Assembly (NCBI GenBank): GCA_017795085.1
Contig: CP051246.1
Location: 558,001-622,000 of the forward strand
Origin: Salegentibacter sp.
GTDB taxonomy: Bacteria; Bacteroidota; Bacteroidia; Flavobacteriales; Flavobacteriaceae
Direction of reading: 5' to 3'
Length of the DNA stretch: 64,000 nucleotides
Of this stretch, positions 53,675 through 62,028 are shown piece after piece. The number at the start of each line of letters is the position of its first letter. Position 1 is the first letter of the stretch. The translations under genes were made by a program, and so were the position numbers. The notes under the pieces were generated by a model. The model saw nothing but the letters and a program-made list of their open reading frames with translations, was not told the DNA's origin and did no database searches.

Positions 53675-54247
53675 GTGCAACAAATACGACAATACTTTGA
53701 ACATTCAATTCAACAGAGAATAAGCGACAAGGAATGGGCATTTTTTGTTTCTAAACTTTCACGACAAGAATTTCCAAAAAATCATATCGTTTTAGAAACA
53801 GGACAAATAGAAGACTACCTTTCGTTTGTCGAGAGAGGAATTATCCGTTATTACATTCCAAAATTGGAAAACGACCTGACATTTACCTTTGTTTTTGACA
53901 ATAGCTTTGTAAGCGGATACGACTCTTTTTTGACAAGAAAACCGTCCACTTACCATATAGCAACTTTAACCAAAACTATACTTTGGAGGCTTACATACAC
54001 TGATTTACAAACCATATACAATGAAACGGAAATCGGTAACTTAATTGGGCGACAGGCAAGTGAAGATTTATTTATAAAAAAATCCAAACGGGAACTTTCG
54101 CTTTTGAATGAAACAGCCGAACAACGTTATCAGAATTTATTTACCGAACAACCCCATCTCATCCAACACATTCCTTTAAAATACATCGCCTCTTATGTTG
54201 GAGTTACGCCACAGGCATTAAGCAGGATACGAAAACGAATTTATTAA
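53675..54247 (+). CDS. Crp/Fnr-family transcriptional regulator
   Basis: This 190-aa protein starts at GTG 53675. It has a cyclic-nucleotide-binding-like beta-roll (IVLETGQIEDYLSFVERGIIRYYI, then FVFDNSFVSGYDSF) and a C-terminal helix-turn-helix (IPLKYIASYVGVTPQALSRIRKRI). This short flavobacterial Crp type usually acts as a local regulator. It stands alone on a cassette-like segment, just after a CGTTATGCGGTCAGG junction. The target is unknown; the DoxX-like gene 60 bases downstream is the obvious candidate. Confidence 0.8.
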   Translation: MQQIRQYFEHSIQQRISDKEWAFFVSKLSRQEFPKNHIVLETGQIEDYLSFVERGIIRYYIPKLENDLTFTFVFDNSFVSGYDSFLTRKPSTYHIATLTKTILWRLTYTDLQTIYNETEIGNLIGRQASEDLFIKKSKRELSLLNETAEQRYQNLFTEQPHLIQHIPLKYIASYVGVTPQALSRIRKRIY

Positions 54248-54306
54248 CTTGGGTTCATTGTTTCACTCTACAATTGTCTTGACCTTTGTTGTTAAAAGAG
54301 TAAGAG

Positions 54307-54759
54307 ATGAAACCTTTAATAGTTTTAATAAGTGTATTTGCTATTTCATTATTGGTCAAAAAAATCTTTAATGGCAATTTTGAGTTTGCATTGTCAGGTA
54401 GAATTGCAATGTCTGCTATGCTTTTGTTTACAGCTATTGGACATTTTGTATTTACAAAAGGAATGTCAATGATGTTGCCCGACTTTATTACATTTAAAAC
54501 AGAAACGATTTACTTAACAGGACTTATTGAAATTGCCGCTGCTGTCGGACTTTTTATTCCAAATTTCAGAGCCGTTACAGCTTGGTTGTTAATCTTATTT
54601 TTTATACTCATATTACCTGCAAACATTTACGCAGCGGTGAAACATATTGATTATCAAAAAGGAACTTTTGGCGGTCACGATTTAACTTATTTGTGGTTCA
54701 GAATACCGTTGCAGGTTTTATTTATTACTTGGACATATTTATCTGCAATTAAAAGGTAA
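54307..54759 (+). CDS. DoxX-like membrane protein
   Basis: This 150-aa protein has four membrane helices and segments typical of DoxX/DoxX-like proteins (AMSAMLLFTAIGHFVFTKGM, then YLTGLIEIAAAVGLFIP and LPANIYAAVKHI). Known of the family: small redox-associated membrane proteins, some in thiosulfate metabolism, most of unknown role. It follows the Crp/Fnr gene by 59 bases and may be its target. A second DoxX-like gene lies at 59.1 kb. A dispersed repeat begins right after it. Confidence 0.75.
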   Translation: MKPLIVLISVFAISLLVKKIFNGNFEFALSGRIAMSAMLLFTAIGHFVFTKGMSMMLPDFITFKTETIYLTGLIEIAAAVGLFIPNFRAVTAWLLILFFILILPANIYAAVKHIDYQKGTFGGHDLTYLWFRIPLQVLFITWTYLSAIKR

Positions 54760-54775
54760 AAAAAGCCCGAACCAC

Positions 54776-54958
54776 TAATCGAATAGACAGCTCCGCCAGT
54801 AACTGACGGGGTCTCTTATGCCAAAGTACATACGGGTCTTCCCGATATGCATCAGGACAGGATACGGCGGTTCAGTAATGAAACTTATCAATTATGGTCT
54901 AATAATAACCTTTCATTTTTAGGCGTTTTATGGCACTGGTGGTACGCAAGATAGGACT
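54776..54958. repeat. Dispersed non-coding repeat, copy 2
   Basis: This is a counterpart of 50168-50325, with CAGCTCCGCCAGTAACTGACG, AGTAATGAAACTTATCA and AGGCGTTTTATGGCACTGG in the same order. It carries about 50 extra bases after the first block. The following 180 bases up to 55143 hold no gene. Confidence 0.6.
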
Positions 54959-55143
54959 CTGGGCTACAGCCCAGCCGCCCATTCGAGTGCGACTCCAGGC
55001 ATAGGCTTGATCTGGGAGATAAAAAACGGATAGCCCTAAATTTTGGATTAAAACCAAATTACAACTATTTTTAATCGTTAACCAGATAGTTTTGAGACAG
55101 ACTGCCGCTATCCAAAAACCTAAATACTCAATAATGAAAGTAA

Positions 55144-55791
55144 TTGGAACTAAAGAAAACAGTACATTTTTTAAATTATATTGGTTCTTTTGAGAGCAGA
55201 CTCTTTTTTCAAGGAAGTAAATATGAATATAATGGAGGAGGTTTTGTATTATTAGGATTAATCATACAAGAAGTAACAGGGGAAAGTTACTATGATTATC
55301 TACAAAAAAATATTTTTGATCCCTTGGGTATGAACCATACAAAAGCACTTGAAATAGATGGTATAAATTATAATACAGCTGAAGGTTATTCAATTTATAT
55401 AAATAAGGATAAATCTTTGGCTCATAATTATTATTATATATCAAAGGCCTCAGGGGCATCTGCACATTACTCAACTGCCGAAGATCTTTTTAAGTTTTCC
55501 AAAGCTTTAAGAAATTATCAATTGTTGAGTAAAAACACAACTGACTTAATGTTGGAGCCTAAAGTAAAAGGATACAATACTTTTCTGGGTTACGGTATTG
55601 ATATCGATAAAAAATATGAAGAAACCATCGTTGGACATAGTGGAGGTTGGTATGGAATACGATGTGAATGGATGGATTTCTTAGATTCTGACTACACGGT
55701 GATTATTTTATCTAATATCGATAATGATGGTAAGGAAGAAGTTTCTAATTTTTTCAAGTCAAAGCTTACTAAAATGAAAGAATTAAAATAA
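55144..55791 (+). pseudogene. N-terminally truncated beta-lactamase-fold serine hydrolase
   Basis: The remaining 215 residues correspond to the C-terminal two thirds of the intact gene 5 bases downstream. They retain the second motif as YEYNGGGFVLLGLIIQEV (YxN) and the final GHSGGWYGI. The catalytic SxxK and the signal peptide are absent, and translation would have to start at TTG. Sequence similarity along the whole overlap shows a tandem duplication followed by 5' loss. The fragment is probably not functional. Confidence 0.75.
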
Positions 55792-55796
55792 AAGTT

Positions 55797-56894
55797 ATGA
55801 AAGCTCCAAAAGTCTTAATAGCTCTGTTCATAATATTTTCCACTTCAATTAATTATGCTCAAAGCAGTTCAAACGTAGAAGAAAAAATAGATTCATTCTT
55901 GAGTGATTTATCCAGAGAAGATTTTTCAGGAACAATACTAGTCGCGAAAAAAGATAGCATTATTCAAAAGAGAGCTTATGGACTAGCCAGTAAAGAACTA
56001 AATGTTAAGAACGAGGTTGATACAAAATTCAATATTGCATCGATTACTAAAACCTTTACTGCGGTTGCCATACTACAATTGTACGAGGAGGGAAAGATTG
56101 ACTTAAACACACCGATAGGAAAATACTTAAAAGATTATCCTAACGAGAAAATTAGAAAGGCTGCTACAGTTTCTCAATTATTAACGCATACTGCGGGACT
56201 CCCCAATTTTTACGTAACTAACTTTTTAGATAGATGTAAATTTAAATTTGAGGAAGTTAAAGACTTCTTACCGCTGTTTGAAAATGACATATTGTTAGCA
56301 GAACCTGGAGCGGAATATAATTATGATGCGGCAGGTTATGTATTACTTGGTCTTATTATAGAAAAAGTAACCGGCACGAGTTATTATAATTACCTGGAAG
56401 AAAATATCTTCCAAAAAGCAAAAATGTCAAATACTGCAGCCTATACAGTAGACGCTATTGTTGAAAATAAAGCAAATGGATATACTTTTGCCGGCGATAC
56501 AACCAAACCCTTGAGGAACAATATTTTCTATTTATCAAAAGCTTCCCCAGGAGGTTTTCATTATTCCACCGTGGAAGATCTTTTTAACTTTAATGAAGCC
56601 CTGTTCAAGACAAAACTTATTAGCCAGGAAACATTAGAGTTAATGACCGAACCCAGAGTAAAAGGTTACAATACGCATTTAGGTTATGGGATTGATATAG
56701 ATCAGCGGTATGATGAAATTATTCTCGGTCATAGTGGAGGATGGTATGGAATCAGTGGGGAAATCATCTATTTACCAGAATCAGATTATACCATCACAAT
56801 TTTATCGAATGTAGATTCAACTATAGATTCAGGACAAGCAATGGTATCGAATTTCTTTAAAGAGTTATTAGCAGGTAAAATGGAGCAAAAATAA
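55797..56894 (+). CDS. Beta-lactamase-fold serine hydrolase (class C/PBP-like)
   Basis: This 365-aa secreted enzyme has a signal peptide (ending NYAQ, residue 22). The nucleophile motif is SITK (82-85), the YxN-like motif is YNYDAAGY near 178-185, and the HxG motif is GHSGGWYGI near 315. Such proteins hydrolyse esters, D-amino acid peptides or beta-lactams; substrate cannot be told. Length is normal for the family. It lies directly after its own truncated paralogue and has no other functional neighbour. Confidence 0.85.
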   Translation: MKAPKVLIALFIIFSTSINYAQSSSNVEEKIDSFLSDLSREDFSGTILVAKKDSIIQKRAYGLASKELNVKNEVDTKFNIASITKTFTAVAILQLYEEGKIDLNTPIGKYLKDYPNEKIRKAATVSQLLTHTAGLPNFYVTNFLDRCKFKFEEVKDFLPLFENDILLAEPGAEYNYDAAGYVLLGLIIEKVTGTSYYNYLEENIFQKAKMSNTAAYTVDAIVENKANGYTFAGDTTKPLRNNIFYLSKASPGGFHYSTVEDLFNFNEALFKTKLISQETLELMTEPRVKGYNTHLGYGIDIDQRYDEIILGHSGGWYGISGEIIYLPESDYTITILSNVDSTIDSGQAMVSNFFKELLAGKMEQK

Positions 56895-57002
56895 CTGGTA
56901 TAAAAAGATGATTAATCGAAAATAACGGGTGTATTGATGGAAAATCTATAATTTTAGAAACCAGAAATTTGTTGCTATCCTGCTTATGCCACCAATTTGA
57001 AA

Positions 57003-57968
57003 ATGAACAAAAAAATTAAAAACATCTTACTTGCAATTGGAATTCCAGTTGTTTATGCTATTCTCGTCCGAATTATATTTGGATTGAAATTGAAAACTTG
57101 GGATGATTTTTTTCAAGTTATGTCAGTAACATTTTTGTTCCTACTTCCGACAATAATCGGAGCTTTGACAGTATATTTATCAAGTCAGGAAAAAGCAAAA
57201 AATATTGCATACAGAATAGTTACACCTTGGATTCCAGTTTTCTTATTCTTAATCCTGACATTGGCTTGGGGTATTGAAGGTTGGGCTTGTTGGATAATGA
57301 TTTTACCTGTTTTTCTATTAGCTGCGTCAATTGGTGGGATATTTGGTGGTTACTTAAAAACTCACAGAAAAAAAGGCAGATTGAATATTTCGATATTAGT
57401 TCTTCTACCATTTTTAATTGGACCAATCGAAAGCGTAATTGAAACAATTCCTGGAATTTATAAAGCCTATACTTACATTGACATTAACGCACCAGCTGAA
57501 AAAATTTGGGATAATGTAACTCGTGTAAAAGAAATTCCAGTGGAGCAAGACAAAGGATATTTGACAAGAATGCTTGGTTTTCCAAGACCTGTAAAAGCAG
57601 AACTGAACTTTGAAGGAGTTGGAGCATACAGAGAAGCTATTTTCACAAAGGGACTTGTTTTTCACGAAACCGTAACGGAATACAGAGACAGTGAAAAAAT
57701 GGTTTTCACCATAAAAGCTTATCCACACGAAATTCCATCAACGACTTTGGATGAACACGTGGTAATTGGCGGAGATTATTTTGACGTACTAAATGGAACT
57801 TATGAACTTGAAAAATTACCAAACGGACTGAATCGTTTACATTTATACAGTCATTTTAAAATGAATACGACTTTTAATTTTTATGCAGGTTGGTGGGGAA
57901 AATGGATAATGAAAGATATACAAAACAACATTTTACAGGTTGAGAAGAAAAGGTCTGAAAAGAAATAA
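57003..57968 (+). CDS. Membrane protein with C-terminal SRPBCC (START-like) domain
   Basis: This protein of about 321 aa has four membrane helices in residues 8-155. A soluble SRPBCC/polyketide-cyclase-like domain follows (YTYIDINAPAEKIWDNVTRVKEIP, a typical first strand and helix), ending in HLYSHFKMNTTFNFYAGWWGKWIM. The combination is seen in Bacteroidota but has no known function; lipid binding at the membrane is plausible. The start is ATG 56997 or, two codons later, 57003. CAATTTGAAAATG at the start resembles other gene junctions in this region. Confidence 0.7.
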   Translation: MNKKIKNILLAIGIPVVYAILVRIIFGLKLKTWDDFFQVMSVTFLFLLPTIIGALTVYLSSQEKAKNIAYRIVTPWIPVFLFLILTLAWGIEGWACWIMILPVFLLAASIGGIFGGYLKTHRKKGRLNISILVLLPFLIGPIESVIETIPGIYKAYTYIDINAPAEKIWDNVTRVKEIPVEQDKGYLTRMLGFPRPVKAELNFEGVGAYREAIFTKGLVFHETVTEYRDSEKMVFTIKAYPHEIPSTTLDEHVVIGGDYFDVLNGTYELEKLPNGLNRLHLYSHFKMNTTFNFYAGWWGKWIMKDIQNNILQVEKKRSEKK

Positions 57969-58308
57969 AGTTGGTGGCAATAACCAAACATTCGTGTGAC
58001 CCGTATCCCGTTTTTTCATTACATTGAGATGTTTTTGTTTTCGAAAAAAAGATGTTTCACAATAAAATAAAAACAAAGATGCTTAAATTAGGGAAAAATC
58101 CGGATCCAGCGCTCGCATGCTACGCTTAATTTTCCTAACGGACAATTGGAATGCGGAATGCCTGTCTTGTTCCACGGCTGTATAGATGGGGGTCTGAAAC
58201 ACCATGTAAACGGGGCACGGAAGCAATAACCGCTAAAATACACCTACCATAGTTAGATTTACGGGGTGTGTAAGTGAAAAATTGTAACTAAAATTTAAAA
58301 CAATAGAT
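57969..58308. other. Intergenic region, no gene recognised
   Basis: This 340-base stretch begins with GTTGGTGGCAATAACC, a cassette-junction-like end, right after the SRPBCC gene stop. The middle has a GC-richer block (about 58100-58210) of unknown origin. No frame longer than 40 codons is supported. Confidence 0.4.
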
Positions 58309-58740
58309 ATGAAAGCAAAATCGAATTCTAACAGCCCATTTTTAAGTTTCTTAATTGCTGTACTTGTGTTAACAGGAAGTTCTGATTTAGTTGCTCAAGA
58401 AAAAAAATCGTCAGGTTTAAAAGATTTTAAAGTCGTTGTGGAGAAAACCGAAAACGGAATTAAAATGCAAGGCATTGAAGGTAGTGCTTGGATTGATTTG
58501 TCATTCAGTATTAATAATGACCGACCCCAGGCAATTGATGAATACGGAATGACAAATTTGGATAAAATTTCTCCTAATAAAAATTCTGATCTTGCGGACT
58601 TTCTTTTCACCATAGCAACAACTAAAAACGGAATGGTACTTAAAGGAGTTGAGGGAACAGCTTGGACTGATTTAAGTTTTTCACTTAATGAAAATGGGAA
58701 ACGGGCAATTGACCAATTTGGAATGACAAGTCTAGATTAA
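58309..58740 (+). CDS. Secreted protein with two internal repeats, unknown
   Basis: This 143-aa protein has a signal peptide (ending LVAQ, residue 30) and two tandem copies of a unit of about 47 residues. Each contains KxGMxLKG(I/V)EG(S/T)AWxDLSFS and ends in A-I-D-x-(Y/F)-G-M-T-x-L-D. Conserved Trp and Gly suggest a small beta module. No family is recognised. It stands alone in the mosaic region. The duplication is internal and recent-looking at the protein level. Confidence 0.6.
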   Translation: MKAKSNSNSPFLSFLIAVLVLTGSSDLVAQEKKSSGLKDFKVVVEKTENGIKMQGIEGSAWIDLSFSINNDRPQAIDEYGMTNLDKISPNKNSDLADFLFTIATTKNGMVLKGVEGTAWTDLSFSLNENGKRAIDQFGMTSLD

Positions 58741-58778
58741 AGCACCTACACACAACAAAAAACAACAATGCTGTCTTT

Positions 58779-58877
58779 AGTATCAAATCCGAACGTCGTG
58801 TTCGCTTATAACACCTGATTTTATGCTAGGAAAATCAAGCTGGCAAGCTTGTACTGTTTTTATAAGACGTGATGTTG
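58779..58877. repeat. attC-like fold-back repeat, copy 2
   Basis: Left arm (AACGTCGTGTTCGCTTATAA, 58791-58810) and right arm (TTTATAAGACGTGATGTT) are complementary over most of their length. Inside, TGATTTT/AAAATCA and CAAGC/GCTTG pair too. This is the layout of integron cassette recombination sites. It shares sequence with 50836-50927. A 44-codon frame (58894-59028) after it is too weak to call. Confidence 0.5.
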
Positions 58878-59091
58878 GAAGTAAGAGAAACAAATGATAA
58901 TAATAACATTTCTTTTAAGTCTTACTTCAGTCAGCCAAAAATTGTCCGTTCCCGAAATCCAGACAGAGGTTGATAATGTAAATTCCGACAATGGATTAAA
59001 AAATCACGTATTTAATAGAAACGGATAGGGGTAACTTTAACGCTAGAAAAATCGGATGACCTTTTTAAACGTTTAATAAAATAAATACTAT

Positions 59092-59475
59092 ATGAAAAAG
59101 AACAAAATTATATTTTGGGTATCTACTTCTATCATTTTTTTAATGGAAGCTTTAATGCCGTTATCGACACTTTTATTTGCTCACGAATATTTCAATGCAG
59201 GCACGAAACCACTAGGTTATCCAGACTATTTCGCTTATGCGTTAATCATTTGCAAAATATTAGGAGCAACAGCAATAATGTTTCCAAAATTACCCGGAAA
59301 ATTGCGTGAGTGGGCTTATGCGGGTTTGACATTTAATTTGATTTTTGCCTCATTTAGCCATATTTTAGTTGACAAAGATGTTGTCAATATTTTGATGCCG
59401 ATTATAGTAGGAGTAATCCTTGGGTTATCTTATTTCTACAGTCAAAAAATTAATTCATCAACTAAAGACTCATAA
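59092..59475 (+). CDS. DoxX-like membrane protein
   Basis: This 127-aa protein has four membrane helices and DoxX-like segments (YPDYFAYALIICKILGATAIMFPKLPGKLREWAYAGLTFNLIFASFSH). These proteins are common single-gene cargo in Bacteroidota; function is generally unknown. The stop at 59475 lies 2 bases before the ATG of the DUF4287 gene, so the two may be co-translated. It differs in sequence from the DoxX-like protein at 54.3 kb, so it is not a recent duplicate. Confidence 0.75.
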   Translation: MKKNKIIFWVSTSIIFLMEALMPLSTLLFAHEYFNAGTKPLGYPDYFAYALIICKILGATAIMFPKLPGKLREWAYAGLTFNLIFASFSHILVDKDVVNILMPIIVGVILGLSYFYSQKINSSTKDS

Positions 59476-59477
59476 AT

Positions 59478-59689
59478 ATGTCATTTCAGCATACATCGAC
59501 AATATTCAGAAGAAGACAGGAAAATCACCTGATGATTTCAAAAAGTTAGCCGAAGAAAAAGGTTTTTTGCAAAACGGAGATTTAACCGTAAAAGCAACAC
59601 AAATCACAAATTGGTTGAAAGAAGAATTTAAACTCGGAAATGGACACGCAATGACAATTTATGCGTCATTTAAAGGTAAAACGGAGTAA
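59478..59689 (+). pseudogene. DUF4287 protein, frameshifted near its start
   Basis: The frame ending at 59689 carries AYIDNIQKKTGKSPDDFKKLA, then a WLKEEFKLGNGHAMTIYASF segment, the hallmark of DUF4287 (about 70 aa). Its natural start is ATG 59478 (MSFQ), but this is one base out of frame with the rest. Inserting a G after CAG at 59489 restores MSFQAYIDN. Either a base was lost by mutation or the sequence has an error. Function unknown. Confidence 0.65.
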
Positions 59690-59858
59690 TAATAAGTTTA
59701 GAGTTCGAAATAATTAAAAAGCCCAGCTCACAAAGGGGGGTAGGCCGCTTTAAATTTTCCATACATTTTCCTGGATATTGTCATAAATAAATCCGCCGCA
59801 TTTTATTTTTATAAAACGCGGCGGAACTTCTGGTTAGTTATAGTTTAAATTTAAAAGA

Positions 59859-60194
59859 TTATTTATCTTTCTTATCTTTTTTATCTATCCAGTTACCTTC
59901 TTCATCTGCATAAACTTCTTTCTTCTCACCATCTGCATTTAATTGAAGTTTATATATTTTCTTACCTTCCTTTTCTTTTACCCAGGCTTCTTCAGTAGTA
60001 GCACCGTTATAATCGGTCATTACCGCATCTTTAATTGCCTGAGGAAGAGCAACAACATCAATTTCTTCAAAATCTTGAGCTTTATCAGCAACCTGTGCTT
60101 CGGTTCCAGTTACTTCTTCAACTTGTGCGTTCATATTTTCAGTAGCGAAAAACATTGCTGCGGCTGCCATTAGACTTAATCCTAACTTTTTCAT
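59859..60194 (-). CDS. PepSY-like secreted protein
   Basis: This 111-aa protein has a signal peptide (ending MNAQ, residue 23) and a short PepSY-like domain (LPQAIKDAVMTDYNGATTEEAWV, then YKLQLNADGEKKEVYADEEGNW). Similar small proteins are abundant in Flavobacteriaceae. The C-terminus is a lysine/aspartate tail (DKKDKKDK). PepSY domains often inhibit proteases or regulate the envelope; no partner is visible here. It is encoded alone on the minus strand, between accessory genes. Confidence 0.75.
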   Translation of the reverse strand: MKKLGLSLMAAAAMFFATENMNAQVEEVTGTEAQVADKAQDFEEIDVVALPQAIKDAVMTDYNGATTEEAWVKEKEGKKIYKLQLNADGEKKEVYADEEGNWIDKKDKKDK

Positions 60195-60476
60195 AATAAA
60201 TAAATTTTTAGTTTAATGATTTAATTTGGTTAGGTAATTAGAAATATCATACCAATAAAAGCAAAAAACACTTAAATAATTCATTTTTAAGCAGTTGTGT
60301 TTTTGAAGTTTTAGAATTTTAGAATTTTTTATGTAGAATCCCCACTTTTTTAAGAACCTATTGTGTAGAATAGAATCACACATTCCGTAGTAGATAAAAA
60401 GCCAGATGTTTGTTGACCAGACCAATACGTTTATTGTGATTGAGTATAATATGCGATATTATATCGCAAGCCGATT

Positions 60477-60611
60477 GGTGGTTATTTCGGAGTGATGACG
60501 CCACCTGTTTCGGTCAAACTACGCCACTTTGAAAGATCTTAAAATTAGGTTTATATACTTTTTAAAGCTCCTTTTCTTAATGATACCCCGTTCTTATGGA
60601 AAGCTTTACAT
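60477..60611. mobile_element. IS21-like terminus remnant, right copy (inverted)
   Basis: This is a reverse-complement match of 53262-53406: GGAGTGATGACGCCACCT, CGCCACTTTGAAAGATCTT and TATACTTTTTAAAGCTCCTTTTCTT occur in the same relative order. The inverted pair encloses about 7 kb (53407-60476). The 280 bases upstream (60195-60476) show no gene. Confidence 0.6.
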
Positions 60612-60639
60612 AATTCTGGTTTCCCACTTATAAGCAGTT

Positions 60640-60972
60640 TGCATTTTTAAAAAATCCGCAGGAAGCCTCTGCTCTGGCCAGGGACACTATGTAGGGAAAG
60701 AGATCGTGATTTACGGGGATCTGATCAGCGCTAAAAAAACCAGCTTGTCTAAGGGAAAGTATATGTATTTCGGAACTTTTTACGATAGGGAAGGGGAGGT
60801 ATCCAAGACCATTCGATTTCCAAGGGAAGCTGAGCGGTATCCACTTAGAAGCAGAGGAATTTATCGCTGTCGCGGAATAGTCCATAAGGAGTATGATTAT
60901 ATTTCCATTGCCATTAAAGAAGTTCAACGCGCGGCTAGGGTCAGTGATTCGAGATTGGTTGGGATATTATAG
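60640..60972 (+). pseudogene. Fragment of DnaE-type DNA polymerase III alpha, C-terminal end
   Basis: The frame reads GHYVGKEIVIYGDLIS, then GKYMYFGTFYDREGE and FPREAERYPLRSRGIYRCRG. This matches the OB-fold/C-terminal part of error-prone DnaE proteins (GKxMxFGTFxDRxG, then YPFRGRGxYxxxGxV). The other nine tenths of the gene are missing; the break coincides with the IS21-like end. The reading frame is open from 60634. It is a remnant, not a functional polymerase. Confidence 0.65.
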
Positions 60973-61113
60973 TATATGAATAAATGCTAAGGGAAGTATA
61001 CAATTATCAGTTTCAAATTCAAAAAATGCATTAATCACCGGTATTCCCGTAGGATAACTCACTTAAAATGACAGGTTTTTAAGTGAGGCACTCATTGGGT
61101 GGGTTTTAAGGCC

Positions 61114-61464
61114 TTATTTTTCCTTTTGCAAATATAACGTACGGCTTGGAAAGGCCATGGAAATTCCCATTTCTTCAAATCGCTCAAATATCTTAAAATT
61201 AATTTTCTGACGAATGTCCATGTATAACTTATAATTTGGGCTTTGAATAATATACACGATTTCAAATTCCAAACTGGATTTATAAAAATTGCTGACGTTT
61301 TTGATACTCGACAGAATCCACCGAAACTCAAACGGACAAAATAAAAGCCAGTTGCCAATAACTAAGCGTCCAACACCGCATAAAAGCAATTTGGGTTTGA
61401 TTTTCTCGTGAAAATCAATTATTTTTAACTGGGGTCTTTGTTGGGTTCGAAAAGACGTTGCCAT
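61114..61464 (-). pseudogene. MscS-type mechanosensitive channel, C-terminal fragment
   Basis: The last 55 residues (LEFEIVYIIQSPNYKLYMDIRQKINFKIFERFEEMGISMAFPSRTLYL in pieces) match the C-terminal cytoplasmic domain of MscS-family channels (SxxYIIQSPNYxxYM and the final FPTQTLYL). The first 60 residues of the frame are not MscS-like. All membrane helices are absent. It is therefore a chimeric fragment on the minus strand. Confidence 0.6.
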
Positions 61465-61542
61465 TTTCTCCCAAATTGACTTTTATACAAACACGTTAGC
61501 GGTCATTTTAAATATGAACTTTCCTGAAATACAAAATTTCTC

Positions 61543-61923
61543 CTATGAAGAAAACTCGTTAATGAATTCCCCGTTGGTACAGGCAACTTGATTGCCCCAT
61601 TTAGTAATCGCTTCCAGTACAGGAACAAAGGACTTTCCAAAGTCAGTAAGCTCATAAACAACTTTAATCGGAGGTTTTTTACCATAGACCTTTCGATAAA
61701 CCAAACCATTACTTTCCAATTTTTTAAGCTGTAAACTCAAGGTCATTTCAGTGATTGCAGGCATTTCTCTACGCAATTCACTGTATCGTTTGTTCCCGTC
61801 TTTTAGGTGATAGAGAATAACAGCTTTCCATTTTCCGCCCACCAAATCCATTGCAAGGCTTACTGTACATGGGTACACGTTGCCCTTGAGTTTCACGTAA
61901 TCCGAACGACATTCTGTATCCAT
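61543..61923 (-). CDS. HxlR-family transcriptional regulator
   Basis: This 126-aa winged-helix protein has the HxlR pattern: CTVSLAMDLVGGKWKAVILYHL, then RYSELRREMPAITEMTLSLQL and the wing VYELTDFGKSFVPVLEAI. A cysteine (C19) just before the first helix is common in redox-sensing members. It is divergent from an NAD(P)H-dependent oxidoreductase gene, with two inverted repeats in the intergenic region, a typical arrangement for control of an electrophile-responsive enzyme. Confidence 0.85.
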   Translation of the reverse strand: MDTECRSDYVKLKGNVYPCTVSLAMDLVGGKWKAVILYHLKDGNKRYSELRREMPAITEMTLSLQLKKLESNGLVYRKVYGKKPPIKVVYELTDFGKSFVPVLEAITKWGNQVACTNGEFINEFSS

Positions 61924-61942
61924 AATCTAATTTTTTTCATAG

Positions 61943-62012
61943 CTATCCATTTGGATAGTTATTGTAAAAGTAAATTACTATAAGGATTTTAGCAACTATA
62001 ATTCTTATAGTT
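61943..62012. promoter_or_regulatory. Two inverted repeats between hxlR and the oxidoreductase
   Basis: CTATCC-ATTT-GGATAG (61943-61958) and AACTATAA-TTC-TTATAGTT (61994-62012) are perfect palindromes in the 105-base divergent spacer. They are candidate HxlR operators. Confidence 0.6.
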
Positions 62013-62028
62013 ATAAAATTGAAACATA

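Noticed and set aside
58894-59028. 44-codon frame after the attC-like repeat
   Set aside because: It has a signal-like start but ends early and matches nothing; probably a fragment.
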